DNA of 64,000 nt from Acephala macrosclerotiorum (lineage: Eukaryota > Ascomycota > Leotiomycetes > Helotiales > Mollisiaceae). The position numbers were made by a program, and so were the translations under genes. Shown in pieces: positions 13,039 to 24,511 of this stretch (positions are counted from its first letter, which is position 1; each line of letters opens with the position of its first letter). Location of the stretch: positions 1 through 64,000 of the forward strand of contig MU119310.1 in assembly GCA_014904845.1 (NCBI GenBank). The letters are read 5' to 3'. The notes below the pieces were generated by a model. The model saw nothing but the letters and a program-made list of their open reading frames with translations, was not told the origin of the DNA and did not search any database.

Positions 13039-14572
13039 ATGGCGGAAGCATTCGCTCTGCTTGGTGCCCTTTCAGCCATCCTCCAGATTGCGGACTCGTC
13101 AAGAATGGTTGCAAACCTTCTGCGCAGAGTCGCTCGCGAAGCCGGCTCAGCTACGGATGATATCCAAAGCTTTGCAAGCATTCTATCTTCCTTTCAGTCC
13201 ATCGTTGCTATGGCATTTGTGACCGTAGAAAAACATTGCTCCAAAGGCAATAATTCGCAGGCGGTTCGCACATTGGAGGACAAGAAAGTCTTGGAAATGT
13301 TGACAATCCAGTCGAAGTATATCGAAAAACGCCTTGAGGGTATCGGGAAGAAGCTTGAGCAGCTCGACGAAAGCAAACTCAACTGGTGGAAAAAAGCTGT
13401 ATGGGTCCTTTACAGGAAACCAGAACTGCTGGAGCTCAGTCCACAAATGGATTGTATGAAATCAAACCTACTCGTGGTCATAGCTGTTCTCCAGTTAGAT
13501 TCAAGCTCCCAGGAACAAAGGTCCGAATACGCAACCAAGAAAGAGTTAGTTGTCTTCAGTACATTTAAGCAATTACTATCGCTAACATGAAAAATATAGA
13601 AATTATCTCCAAACGATGCTACAAGACGCAATATCGGAAATACGCGCAATTTCTAGAACAAATACGATAGCTTCACTAAGTGAAGCGAGGCTTACGGCCG
13701 TCTCTGAGGGGCGAAATAAATTAATTGAAATTGCAACTCCCTTAGTTGATGATAGCATCCTTGCCGGCTATTCATTAACTTCATCAAGCTTATCCAAGGG
13801 CTACGATGGTTATCGAGCACAGAAACCTCGTAGAAAGCATCGGCCTTCCGATTCTTTTGGGTCTGTGGGACCCTTGCCGACAAATGGTAGTCAGCATGCT
13901 GAATTAAAAACCCGAACAAAAAATACACAGCACGTAAGCCACTCGACAGATTCCATGAGGCATATGATTCAGGATCGCCATCCTCAAAGCAAACGGTCGA
14001 ACCAGACGAAGACAGAAACAGTCAGTCCAAGCATCACTAAATCGGTCGAACATGTGAGGCAGGTCGAATTAGATGACGCAGTAGCTTCTTCATCTCATGT
14101 AAATCCGAAGAACGATGAAAATCTGGCTGCCGTCTGCCGTACCAAAAACGTCTTGAAATTAAATTCCCTTGACAAAACTGTTTCGGATAACGGCTATATT
14201 GAGACCCCCAAAGGTCGAATTCCTACCAAGCTTTACTACGAAGAGTATTCAGGACAGAACTACATCTCGAGCTATTTCGCCGGGCAGCTAGGTCTAGAGA
14301 TCGAGTTATTGAGAGCGGGAGACGAAGAAGTCTGGATTGAAAGGGAAGACGGTGGGACGGAAAAATGTTTCGGAAAAGTAAAGTTGAAATGGAACAGAGC
14401 CTCGGCTTCTGTTGGGAACTCAGTACGGATTCCTATCGAGTCACAGTTTTTTGTGTATGATGATCTAGGGGAGAATCGAAAGATTTTAATTTTGGGGGAT
14501 TCGTTTCCTGGCAAGAAACGGTATTACTGGAGTAATGGTGCTATATACGCTAAATTGCCTCCAAACAGATAA
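13039..14572 (+). CDS. Fungal STAND N-terminal domain fused to degenerate retropepsin-like domain
   Basis: Two exons, 13039-13544 and 13600-14572, joined by a 55-nt intron (GTTAGT, branch GCTAAC, ATATAG) give 492 residues. Residues 1-160 (MAEAFALLGALSAILQIADS onward) look like the helical N-terminal domain of fungal NLR-like STAND proteins (Pfam Fungal_N/PigL_N/Helo-like type). Residues 170-360 are polar and probably disordered. Residues 365-480 follow a retropepsin-like beta pattern: GYIETPKGRIPTKLYYEE, then NYISSYFAGQLGLEIE, and late ILGDSF. The catalytic Asp-Thr/Ser-Gly is replaced by Glu-Tyr-Ser-Gly at residues 384-387, so peptidase activity is unlikely. There is no NACHT or NB-ARC ATPase. 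Role inferred: signalling or binding module in non-self recognition. The splice model is well supported by frame; the C-terminal family call is by pattern only. Confidence 0.8.
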
Positions 14573-15158
14573 TAGCTCTAGAATGTGAGTTTTCGCCTTT
14601 CCCTGAGAATACTATAGGTTCAGTTTCCCAGATAAAAAATGATACGGTCATGATGTCAGTTGGTTGAGTAGTTGTTCGTATTTCACTGAGGAAGTCCTGA
14701 GTCTAGGCGTAAAAGATTAATCTTCAAGTTGTCTAAAAATCTAAGGGGAGAGTGACAGCGAAGTCTTAATTGTATCGGAATCAGAAGCTACAAGTTACAG
14801 GTGATTTCAAAATGACAACAAACTAATGAGCGGCTACGTTTGGCATCAAAACAGGTATATAAAATCACTTTTGTGGACTTAAAAAGACGTTATATAATAA
14901 TGAGGCTGAGCCGATTTGTCATTTCAGGGCGTGTTACGTGCTCTCTGTGAGCAGCTGAATAAGTATATAAGTATTGATAACGACCAAGAACGCAGTTCTT
15001 GGCCATGTAACCTTTTACTAGGGTATGACGCTATAGATTATATCATCATCTGGAAACGATAGTTTAATTTTACAAGTATCACGTGTATATAAGCGAATAT
15101 AAATCCAAAAAAGGTTCAGGAGGGATCTAAGTCGGAGTCAAATAAGGTCCCGCTTTTA

Positions 15159-15433
15159 CTCTCCCCCCCCTGAAATAATCAAGGTGGAGACTTTTTGCCA
15201 CCACAGGTCAAGGGAGCGAACAAGGGAGTGAGCAAATCAAAAAGATTGCTTTGGTGAAGTGGTAGAGCTTAATAGCCTTCTTGAACCTTCTATAGCTACC
15301 CCGGCACTGCTACACAGACCACATTTTGCTCTTTGCGAGGAGGCTGACTAGGCCCTTTAACCACTGAGAATACGTGCCTGCTTGTTCTACCCACAAAATT
15401 TCTCCACCTTGAATATTACAGGGGGGGGGAGAG
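15159..15433. mobile_element. MITE, 275 bp, TA target duplication
   Basis: The left end starts CTCTCCCCCCCCTG and continues to CAAGGTGGAGA; the right end is its imperfect reverse complement over about 35 bp. TA dinucleotides flank both ends (15157-15158, 15434-15435), as for Tc1/mariner-type insertions. There is no internal ORF, so it is non-autonomous. Its end sequence resembles that of the hairpin at 36531-36606 (C-tract, then CAAGGTGG at nearly the same distance). Confidence 0.75.
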
Positions 15434-15717
15434 TAAGAACACGACGAGGAAAGTATAACTGAGCAAGGGAGCCAAAAGAAGCCCCTGCGGATACTAAAAT
15501 AGCGCTTTAATGCATGCTCAGGCTTACTTAGCGTATGCTCAGACCGTGCTCAGGAATGATCACCCTCGGCTTAAGCTTGCTCACCCACGGCTCAGGCTAA
15601 AGCAGCAATTGCTCAGGTCTAAAAGCGGAAATGGAAATTGCTTACATCGACATTCCGATGTGAGATTAGCTGTACCCATGAACCATCATTCCTTTGGAGC
15701 TAATAACCCAGTAAATC

Positions 15718-15895
15718 TGGGACTTTTGGCTATTGAAAGTTGTGAATAGCATACAAAGACTGCCCCGACTGGCTCTTTATGGTTGCGCATGGCTAACTTT
15801 GACCATGTCACGTGATGTATATTTTGATTTAAAGATCCAAAGACCCACAGAAGCAGGGACTTTTGGATTATTAAAGTTGTATATTCAATATAATA
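15718..15895 (+). repeat. Diverged direct repeat of about 30 bp
   Basis: GGGACTTTTGG-TATT-AAAGTTGT occurs near 15720 and again near 15860, with mismatches between. Possibly a remnant of a duplicated element. Confidence 0.4.
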
Positions 15896-16003
15896 TCTTT
15901 TCTAAAGAAATAAAACAAACACATCCTTCAACTCAAAACATCTCTCTATATAACTTATACCTTTTACATAGCTCTTTCCATAGCCCCCTCAAAGGCAACC
16001 CTC

Positions 16004-17916
16004 TCAGAACTCCACTTTCGAGAACCTACTCTCTCGAATCCGCTGTCCAAACTTCCAAAGCACCAAAGGCATCGGGATGAAAGCTACAGCAATGAACCCC
16101 AAAACCGAAGTTCCCCATCCAAGTCCAAGAGCATTATACATACTGTTCCCTGCCAGCGGGAGCAGGGCTCCAAGCAGAGAACGAAAGACGGTTGAAGCAG
16201 CTGATACCGAAGCTGCGTAGCTTATGTAAGCGTCGACTAGGTATCCTAGCGCTGGCATCTATTGATATCAGTCCCGAATTTTCTCTGAAAGTATAGACCA
16301 AGTTGGAAGAAATGCAACTTACAAATATCAAAAACAAACCCGCACCGAGAAATGCAGTCCCGATGATGGGAACGATGTAATGTACCTTCGCCTCGGCCGC
16401 CCATCCATACATAAATAACCCGATAGGAACAATCAAAGCACCGATAAACATAACCGGGAGACGATATTCGGGCTTTGCCGTTCCGCCATTTTGTTTAGTA
16501 AGTTTCGTTACCAAACGATCGGACACAGCACCACAGAACACTAATCCGAGAAAACTCCCTACTCCTGTACCGATATAAGTTAAGCCCAGGCCGCCTCCCG
16601 AGATACCGTATTGATCTTCGAATACTCGAGGGAAAGTCGTGAAGAGGAGGTACAAGTACCCGTACACAGTTGCCATGTACAGCGAGATCACGAAAACAAT
16701 AGGAGACAAGATGAGCATCTTGATCGGTCGAACAATAGCCATTGTGAACAGCTTTTTTGGATCTTTGCCGCTATCGAGAGCGGATTTAAGATTCGAGTTT
16801 GCGGTTTCCTTTCGAAGCCGGACGGTTTTGCGTTGTAGGATGACAGGGGCGTATGATTCGCGCATGAAGAGGAGGGTAGCTATCCAGACTGCTCCCGCCT
16901 ACATTTGTATCAGTGTGAGAGCTATTTGGCTGGAATATGAAAACTTACAACAATAGCAACCAACCAAAAAATCCACCTCCACCCTTTTGCTTCAGCAAGA
17001 TACGCACCAACTACACATCACATCATAAGCGCCTTCCCTCTGCAGACTATTCTCACAACAATCACTTACTCAAAGGTCCAAAAGTCGGTCCAACAAGCGG
17101 ACCCATAATCCAAAGCGACATCACCAACCCCCTCTTCTCCAATGGAATCATATCCGCAATCGTCCCGGCCCCTAATGTAATCGGACAACTTGCTGCGATA
17201 CCGGCGAAGGGACGGAAGACGATCAGAGAACTGAGGGAGTTGGCGACTGCGCAGGCGATGCTGAAGATTAAGAAGATGGTGTTGCAGGTGTTGTAGACTG
17301 GGGAGCGGCCGTAGAGTTCGGAGAGGGGTGCGATTACTTGGGGGGAAGTTAGTGTGACTTTTGTGTTTAGTGAGTGGGAGGGAGAAGGGTGGAAGGCGCT
17401 CAGTGACTGCTCTACAACGAAGTTGAGGAGGCGATACGGAGTACAAAGAAAGGGTTCCCTACCAAGAGGTCCAAATGCGTATCCCAGGATGTAGACTGAG
17501 GTTACGAAGGCGCCGATTGTCTCGTTTGTGGAGTGGAAGGTTGACATGACGTCTGGTGTGGCGGGCGAGATGATTGTTGATGCGAGAGGGCTTTTTGGGA
17601 TTAGTTCTGCATGCGGGCTTGAAAGGGGAGGGAGAGGGGGGACGAACGAGAGCATGGTGACGAGGGAGACTATGCCGATGGCTGTGACCTTCTTCGATGA
17701 GGACCAGTTCATGGGATTTGCTAGGTCCTCTGGATCGTCCCAGTCCACGATGTTGGAGTCTTTTGGAGTTTTCTCGGCAGCGGTAGGGTCGGGGACATTG
17801 CTATCCTGAGCAGGTTGGCCTTCCACATCATTTTTGTATGAGATATTGTTGAGTTGGCTTGTGTCTTTTGAATGCGTCGAGGAGCCTGAGCTTCCAATTT
17901 CTTTTGAAGTGTCCAT
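16004..17916 (-). CDS. MFS multidrug transporter, DHA1 type
   Basis: Six exons on the minus strand: 17916-17648, 17590-17463, 17336-17070, 17010-16949, 16898-16323 and 16258-16004, giving 518 residues. The 57-nt first intron is in frame and could be read through; removing it restores the family sequence MLSPLAS. Visible marks are the cytosolic N-terminus with WDDPEDLANPMNW before helix 1, GYAFGPLVIAPLSELYGR (motif around helix 2-3), GTIADMIPLEKRG in loop 4-5, FGPLIGAYLAEAKGWRWIFW, and the C-terminal LVDAYISYAASVSAAS. These place it with fungal proton antiporters of the FLR1/TPO1-like group in the plasma membrane, exporting drugs or toxic metabolites. All twelve expected helices are present and no lesion is seen. 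Substrate unknown. Confidence 0.92.
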
Positions 17917-19608
17917 GCTTATGGGTTGTCGGGGAAGTTCAGGTCAGGTATAGAGTGTTAAGTGACAATGGAATTAGTACAGACAAGTATGAGAAGAGCT
18001 GTTCAAGGATAGACAAGAATATGGCATGTGGGATTTGGAGATGAAGACTGCACTTCTCGTCCTATTAATGAGTATGAAGGTCTCCTGGGGTAAGTAGCAA
18101 TTACTAACTCCAGAGTCTCAACCCGCGGAATCGCCGCGGGGTCGATGCCGGAGACCCCACCGCGTATTCCCAGGAAGGAATACGACTTCAAAAAATAACG
18201 AGAGAAGTGGAGCAGACTGACGATATCTTGAAATCAAGCAGCGAGACTCTGAAAGAGGAGGGTGTCATCCAATATTCCAGGCTGAGAGCAAAAGTTCTAG
18301 CACGTGACCGATATTATTTTCCGCACTACATACGTAGATCATCAACTTGGCCACGTTCCCGTCAAGGTCCTCGTGAAAGCGTGCAGCAAAAACCTAGAAA
18401 GTGATAGTATTCTAAAAGTCAATGGATTGATCATGCGGACATCGATGAGGTAGGGCATTGAACGGTGAATGATCACGTCTCATGAAAATGTGTCTGCCCA
18501 GTTCAAGTGTGTTGCTTGAGACATGATCAGGCACAAAATTGTGAAGAAGATTGCGGTAAAGAACAATGCAATATCAACGGATTAGCAACGCGGAACCTTG
18601 AACAAGTCGCTCAATACTTCTTTTCACATGTCACGAGCTACCTTGATGCGCGACACAAGAAAAGCTTTGGGAGAGCCTCACTGGAGGTGCATCATTGCTA
18701 ACCTCAAAAGAACTGACTTGCTTCAAAAATGAAGCTCGAATTGAAAAACAAACGGAGAGCTCCCCTAGGCGATGCCGAACATATATTATGTGATGAGTCC
18801 CAGGAATCCCAGCTCAGGGGCTCGACAGGGAGAAGATCAGGGCGTTTGACGCTAAGAAAGCTCGCTAAAATTAGCTTCCCGCTAACAAACAGCCTACCTC
18901 CACGCCGGTGAACCTCCTTGAACATCCCGTGAATCTTGGCTGCACGGAAGACTCACAAACATCACGAGCAGCACAATACAGTTGTACTCGACGGCATCAT
19001 GTGGTGCAAGGTGAGTTCATCTCGAGTTTGGCTCATCTCAAAAGCGTCGCAATCCATCATTTGCCTCGTGTTTCTTTTGCGGATACCGACAGGGCGACCG
19101 TGTTCAAGCGTCCAGCCATGTTTCTTGTCAACGTCGCACCGAAGCACTTCATCATATTCCCCCTGCTCTTCGTCTCACACACCGTGCCGCTTTGAAGGCA
19201 CTAGGCCGGGGAGCTGGGATCAAGTTGCGCCAGGCACCAAACGAGGCACCCAACTCGGAGTCACGAGTTGGCGCGTTCCATACGTGTAAAGTGATTTCAG
19301 CCACCCCCCCTGCCAAATCGCGTCCGAATCACGTCTCCCGAGCTGCCTTGGGCTTTGATCGCATTTTTGGCTGTAGCAGGCATCCTCGGCCTGCTGCCAT
19401 ATATATACTCCTGGCCCTCCCTCCTGCAGACTCTTTCCTCTCTTCTTCTCAATCCATCAGGCATCGACGAAATCCGCCATCAACGAAAACCACGAAAATC
19501 GACAATCTCGACAACACCACGACGACAACCACGACTTTGGATGAAACCGAGATCCGTAGACGAGATACCACATTTTCCAAATCTGCCGACCAATAACGAT
19601 CCTCGAAA
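17917..19608. other. Intergenic between MFS and BTB genes
   Basis: No supported gene; short frames around 18200-19290 have no domain or splice logic. A GC palindrome (CCCGCGG-AATCG-CCGCGGG) lies near 18122-18140. Upstream of the BTB start there is a TATA-like ATATATATAC near 19400. Confidence 0.5.
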
Positions 19609-20657
19609 ATGTTCTCTCGCAACCCGAAATCCTCACAGACAGAAGGTAGCTTTTCCAAGAGTCGACGAAGCACAAAGAGGTCTTCATTTCGCGAGCATGC
19701 CGTATCGAAGAATCGTTCCGAACGACCCCGCAAACCTCCAACTGAAGAATCTGCCAACCCTCTTGGCAGGTAAGTCTTTCATCCCGTCTGCCACGATAAT
19801 TTACGCTTGCTGACGATGAAAATAAACAGTACCTTGACCTCGTCAATCATAACACTTGTCGTAGGCCGCGAACAGCGTCTCTTTGCTGCACACGAAGACG
19901 TGCTCTGCACATCTCCCTTCTTCCAAGCCGCATGCCGGGGACAATTCATGGAGGCAAACTCGAAACGCATTTCCCTTCCCGACGAGGAACCAGAGATCTT
20001 CTCGAGTGTTCTCGAATATCTATACAAAGGGGATTACTACCCGAAACTGGTGCATAACAAGCGACGAAATGCGTGGGAGTTGGAAACAGGCGAGGGCGGA
20101 ACTGGGAGTGTGGAGAGCACGGTATACCATCATGGAGTTGATGGCGAACTGTTGAAGGACACGGTGATTTATTGCACGGCGGAGAAGTATGGGTTGGACG
20201 AGTTGAAGAGGGTTGCGTTGCGGAAGCAAGGTTTGCGTACGTTTCCTATCATTTCCTTCCACCTCCCTATACATACAAACAAAACATAGACTGACGAAAC
20301 GAACACAGAATCCGGCATCCAATGCAGCACAATCCTCACCTCGGCCCGCTACGCCTACGCCAACACTCCCGATACTGACTCCAAACTCCGAGCCCACTAC
20401 CTCGCTCTCATCATCCGTTCGCGAGGAACATTCAAGCGTAGCGGGACTATGCAGATGGAGATGCAGGCTGGTGGTTCGCAGCTCTTCTTTGACTTGTTTG
20501 TGGCGTTGTGCAACCACGTCGACGACGTCGCAAGTATTGCGTAAGTGTTTCTGTCTTTTGCGTTGTTGCTTCCTCGTTGCCTCAGTCCATTTGAAGGTTT
20601 TGTACTGATGCTAACGGCGATAATAGGGGATCTCCAAGTGTGAGGACCCATCACTAA
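19609..20657 (+). CDS. BTB/POZ domain protein
   Basis: Four exons, 19609-19769, 19830-20236, 20309-20540 and 20627-20657, with GTAAGT, GTACGT and GTAAGT donors, give 276 residues. After a basic Ser-rich leader (residues 1-53) comes a BTB fold at about 55-160: SIITLVVGREQRLFAAHEDV, then CTSPFFQAACRGQF, then ISLPDEEPEIFSSVLEYLYKG. The last half continues with the helices AEKYGLDELKRVALRK and ARYAYANTPDTDSKLR. Fungal proteins of this form are small BTB-only proteins; a role as a Cullin-3 adaptor or in transcription is possible but not shown. The last coding exon is only 31 nt. Confidence 0.9.
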
Positions 20658-22141
20658 TTGCCTTTTCCTTCCGAGCTCCGGTATCACCCGCCGCAGGAGA
20701 CTCGCACGCATCTTCACACCTCTATAACATCGAAGAGCTTCGATTCTCACTCTCACTCAACGACACAAATACACGAACATGAATATAGGCGGGGCATAAT
20801 TTGTCACTTGATACCAGGCGTTTTTGGAGTACCGGCTGGATGGGATTCACTTGTATCACTACTCTTCTTCCTGTCTCTTGTTTCTATTGTTGTTTGCTGA
20901 TTACTTTTGGCTTGTTGTTGGCTGCTTGTCTCTTGAGTTGAGCCTGCTTGCTTGTATTTTCCTTCGAGTGATTTTCGCGTCGGGTTCGAGAATGAGAATG
21001 CCCTTGATTTATTGGGATATTCCTACTGTGAGAATGTCCTTGACTCCCGGAGTCTTTGTTTGCTGTCTTCGACTTTGAGAATACGAGGATGATTGGGAAG
21101 ATAATGCGAAATCGAAAGGAGGGAGGCATAAAAAGGGTTGCGTTGTATACTTATTTTCGTTTTGTTGATCGAGGATTCTCGATGTTTTGCAAGGATTTGC
21201 GAGGACCTGCGTGGAGCTGTTTTCTCGGCTACTTCTATGATTTGGAATCATCGCGAAAGGACTTGAGAATGGGAAGTAGAATGACTTTGAGAATTGAGGA
21301 AAGGGAGGAAAAACAAGCAGAGAGATCGGCCAACTTGGCTAGCCAACTTCACGAACAATCAAACAAACAATAGAACAAAAATTCTACTTCTATCTCACTT
21401 TCTCCCTCACATCTCCTCACATCCCAAATCTTTCTCTCACAACTCCCAAAACATCCTCACAAAACCACAGCAAAATCGCAAGTAAAAGCAATACCGAAAT
21501 TCAAGGGTCGTGAAAATCATATGTTAATTTGTGCTGGTTTGTGAACCCCCCCTATCTTTCCTTTTCGAGACCCTAAGAACCCTGAGAACAAGACCCTTAT
21601 TAGCTAAAGACCTCGCATTAGCCTCGTCACCTAGCCCGAAGTCTAGAAAGCAAAAAAATAAGGCAGACAATGATTCGTCAATTGGGCAAAAGACCAGGTG
21701 GAGGACCGTGCTGGTGTGTGAGTCACTGCCTGTCATGAAGTTGAGGAGGGGTGCTGCTTTTATCTCGCTTGTCGAGTAGTACAAGGAGGGTTTGAGGCGA
21801 AGGGCTAGGTTGGGTTCGGTGCATGTGGTATTGGTGTGGATGGATGTATGGCTGATTTGTAATCGTGGGCAGGAGGCTGGATTCATTCACCGAGGAAGGG
21901 CGAGTGAGGCTGTGATTGATGTGACTGGTTTGGTGCGATTCTTTTTCGGTGGTTATGGTTGTCGGCTGAATTCGGGGGTACTGAGAGGTCGGTAAGGTGG
22001 ATGTGTTGCTAGAGTGATAATCAAGGCAGGTGGGTTTGTTGGATAGGGGCATGAGGAGGGGGGCAGTGATACCAAACGCTGTCTACCGGGAATATGGTTC
22101 GCCCATGTGTGGTCCAGAACAAGGTGGTGTGGAGTGCAGAC
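20658..22141. other. Intergenic, 3' sides of BTB and CSN12 genes
   Basis: The two neighbouring genes converge here. No supported gene. Repeated words such as GAGAATG and CTTGA occur around 20980-21290. Open frames on both strands have no recognisable content. Confidence 0.5.
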
Positions 22142-24032
22142 TCAAACACCAGTGCCGGGGAAAGCTCCGCCTTTACTAAGCACTACGATACCTCGCTCTC
22201 GTGCGATGTAGCCTTTCATTAGATTCTGTGGATATCACCGTTAGCTTGGCTCTTGACTTGACTTGACTTGACTTGACTTGACTCATTGTGGATGTGATGT
22301 ATTTGGCTGTTCTCGAATCAAGGTGCGAGGTGAGGGGTAAATGATAAAGGGGGTATGCCTTGAGTTCTTAGGCAGTGGTCGCAAATCGCAACTTGCGTGG
22401 AATTTGAAAGAAAGTGAAAGAGAAAGGAAAAGAACCACGTACCTTGTAAATCATATTCGCAATCAAACACTCCACCTCATCCATCTCCATAACCTCATGA
22501 CTCCCCAAGCTAATCGCAGCCCCGAACTCAGCAACAGGAATCCTAGTCCTCCTCACAGGAGCAGCAGACGGGTCTTTCACTTCCTCGAATCCGCCAGCGA
22601 GAAATACTTTCCGGAGGAGGTTGCGGAGGGCGATGTCTCGACCACGTTCGAGGGTTAGGTAGATGCGCCGTTTTGTGAATTCGTTTTCGCCGGCTACGAG
22701 GGCTGCATCGAAACCTGATAGGTCGCCTTTTTTGATGCAGCGGGATAGAGGGAGGAAGAGTTTCTGTAAGCGAGGGTAGGGGGCGAGGAGGGCGAGAGAG
22801 GGAAGGGTATGGGTTGTTAGGAGGTGGCATGGGATTAGGTAGGTCAGGATGAGTCTGTGGTCTGTTAGTTGTGACTCGTTGGAATGGGGCAGATGATGCT
22901 ACGAACTCTTTGTTTTTGATGGAGTCTTTGTGGCAGAGGAGCCAGGCTTCTGTGAGGTGTTTCTCGGCCTGAGGGGGAGGATTAGCATCTTGGCAATAAT
23001 TGGTCGCGCACCAGGCTTACATCTTCGTAACGCTCCTCTAGGAAATTGATGACTCCAACGTAGTATTTAAATGTCACCTGGTGTGCCTTGGGAAAGGCGT
23101 CGAGTGATGGCATGTCGCCTCGATACGCTTGGATTGCATTGAGGATGTTCTTCGACAAGCTGATCGAGTTCAGCCGGAAGTAGGTCTTGAACAATAGATT
23201 GATGATGTTGTAGATACCCCACTTCCTCGACTCTTCAAGGGGAGCTCTGACATGGTCAGTACAAAATTTGGAGTTTGAAGTCGAGGGATCGTACCTGTCA
23301 CTCAAACAAGTCGTGAAGATTTTGTTGAGGATCCTAGCAGCATCTTCGAGTTTCTCATTCTTCTCCGCCTCAGGATTGAAATCATCTTCTTGGAAAGTTT
23401 TGACAGAGGCTGTGGAGCTACCTGCGTCGTCATCTGCCTTGATTGCGAATACCCTCAAATATTTGCCTGCCATGTAAAGACAAGGCACCGTCCAGGCCTC
23501 GAACCCACAATTCGTGTAACCTCGGACGAGGGTATTGGTCATGTCCTTCCATGCTTCGTAGACCTTTACCCAAGATGCCTAAGATGACATTAGCCAAGAT
23601 TCACGAAGCTCTCGATGACAACTACGAGTCTGGTCACGTGATGAGGGATTGAAAGTTGGTATTTTGCGCTCAGGGGTCGGTCCCTCAGTCCAGATGCCGG
23701 CCTGGAAGGAAGACTTCGGTATAAAACAAGGAGTTCCTCACCTTCTCATTCCTTGCTTCGGCATTCAGAATCTCCCCAATTGCTTTCCAGTAAGTGTGGT
23801 AGACCTCAACCCAGCCATTTCCCTCCTCGACTGGAAGCTTGAACGGTGATGAAGCATCGTGCAGGATCCTATATTTGAAGTCTTTCTGTACGTGCTGAAA
23901 GTTTGTACTCAGATAGAAGTTGGAGGATCTGTCTGGCTGATCCTGGGGGGGTATGGGACACAGGGTCATCGAGAGAGCATAGCCATCACCCTCTTCGTAG
24001 GCTTTCCGGAAATCCTCAAATATGATATCCAT
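22142..24032 (-). CDS. csn12: PCI-domain protein CSN12 (Thp1/PCID2-like)
   Basis: Six exons on the minus strand: 24032-23742, 23578-23295, 23246-23021, 22968-22907, 22854-22443 and 22225-22142, totalling 452 residues, the usual length of fungal CSN12. It starts [20 protein letters not shown]. Later marks are [59 protein letters not shown], and the PCI winged helix near the end ([20 protein letters not shown], then LSKGGAFPG). The upstream in-frame codon at 24074 is TTG, so ATG at 24032 is chosen. The family binds the COP9 signalosome or TREX-2-type complexes and acts in mRNA export or splicing; which applies here cannot be read from sequence. The last intron (217 nt) holds a TTGAC microsatellite. 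Confidence 0.92.
22251..22283. repeat. (TTGAC)n microsatellite
   Basis: Six or so TTGAC/ACTTG units lie inside the last intron of CSN12, about 25 nt from its acceptor side. Confidence 0.8.
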
Positions 24033-24511
24033 CTTGACCGTGAAAGAGATGTTCGTGGAGTCGTAAATCGTCAAAAGTCGTGCATTCCATAGATTCGTTC
24101 CGTGACTATGTTGGGCCTGAGTTGTAAGGCTTGAAGGGAGAAGAGAAAGTTGTGTTCAGAGAGAAAGAGGTGGATAGATCATTATTTTGAAATGAAAGTA
24201 AAACGAAAAGGCTCTATCAAGTGCATCGCACCAACTTCATCATCCCATCTCTTGTTTACATCATGTCAGAACGCGCTTGAGGCTCTGCGCTTCTGCGCTT
24301 CGAAAATCCGCTCTAGTCAAGATTGGACTAGGCTCCTCGTGACCACACTCTCAGAGTTTTCGAAAATTCTAACCCTACTTTAGCGAACATTGTGGAAGTA
24401 AGAACTTCGAGACCAACGTTTGCGACAACAAGACATCGACCACCGGCCAGCAATCAAAGTGAGTGCAATCGCTGTACCACTGTAGGATAATTCTTTACTG
24501 ACTCTTCGAAG
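24033..24511. promoter_or_regulatory. Shared divergent promoter, CSN12 and eL20
   Basis: The two start codons lie 479 bp apart on opposite strands, so this stretch must hold both promoters. No specific factor site is claimed. Confidence 0.6.

Larger units (their letters stand above)
14573..16003. other. Intergenic with a small inverted-repeat element
   Basis: No supported gene. The stretch holds the TA-flanked element at 15159-15433 and a diverged direct repeat near 15718 and 15857. Positions 15500-15620 are rich in GCTCAGG-like words. Confidence 0.55.

Noticed and set aside
18050..18210. Possible inverted-repeat element with CACTTCTCGT-like ends
   Set aside because: The ends match over only about 16 bp with mismatches and no target duplication was seen.
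22341..22442. Last exon of CSN12 beginning at about 22348 (AACTCAAG acceptor)
   Set aside because: It gives a tail without the family ending; the acceptor at 22226 restores KGYIARE and the conserved end.
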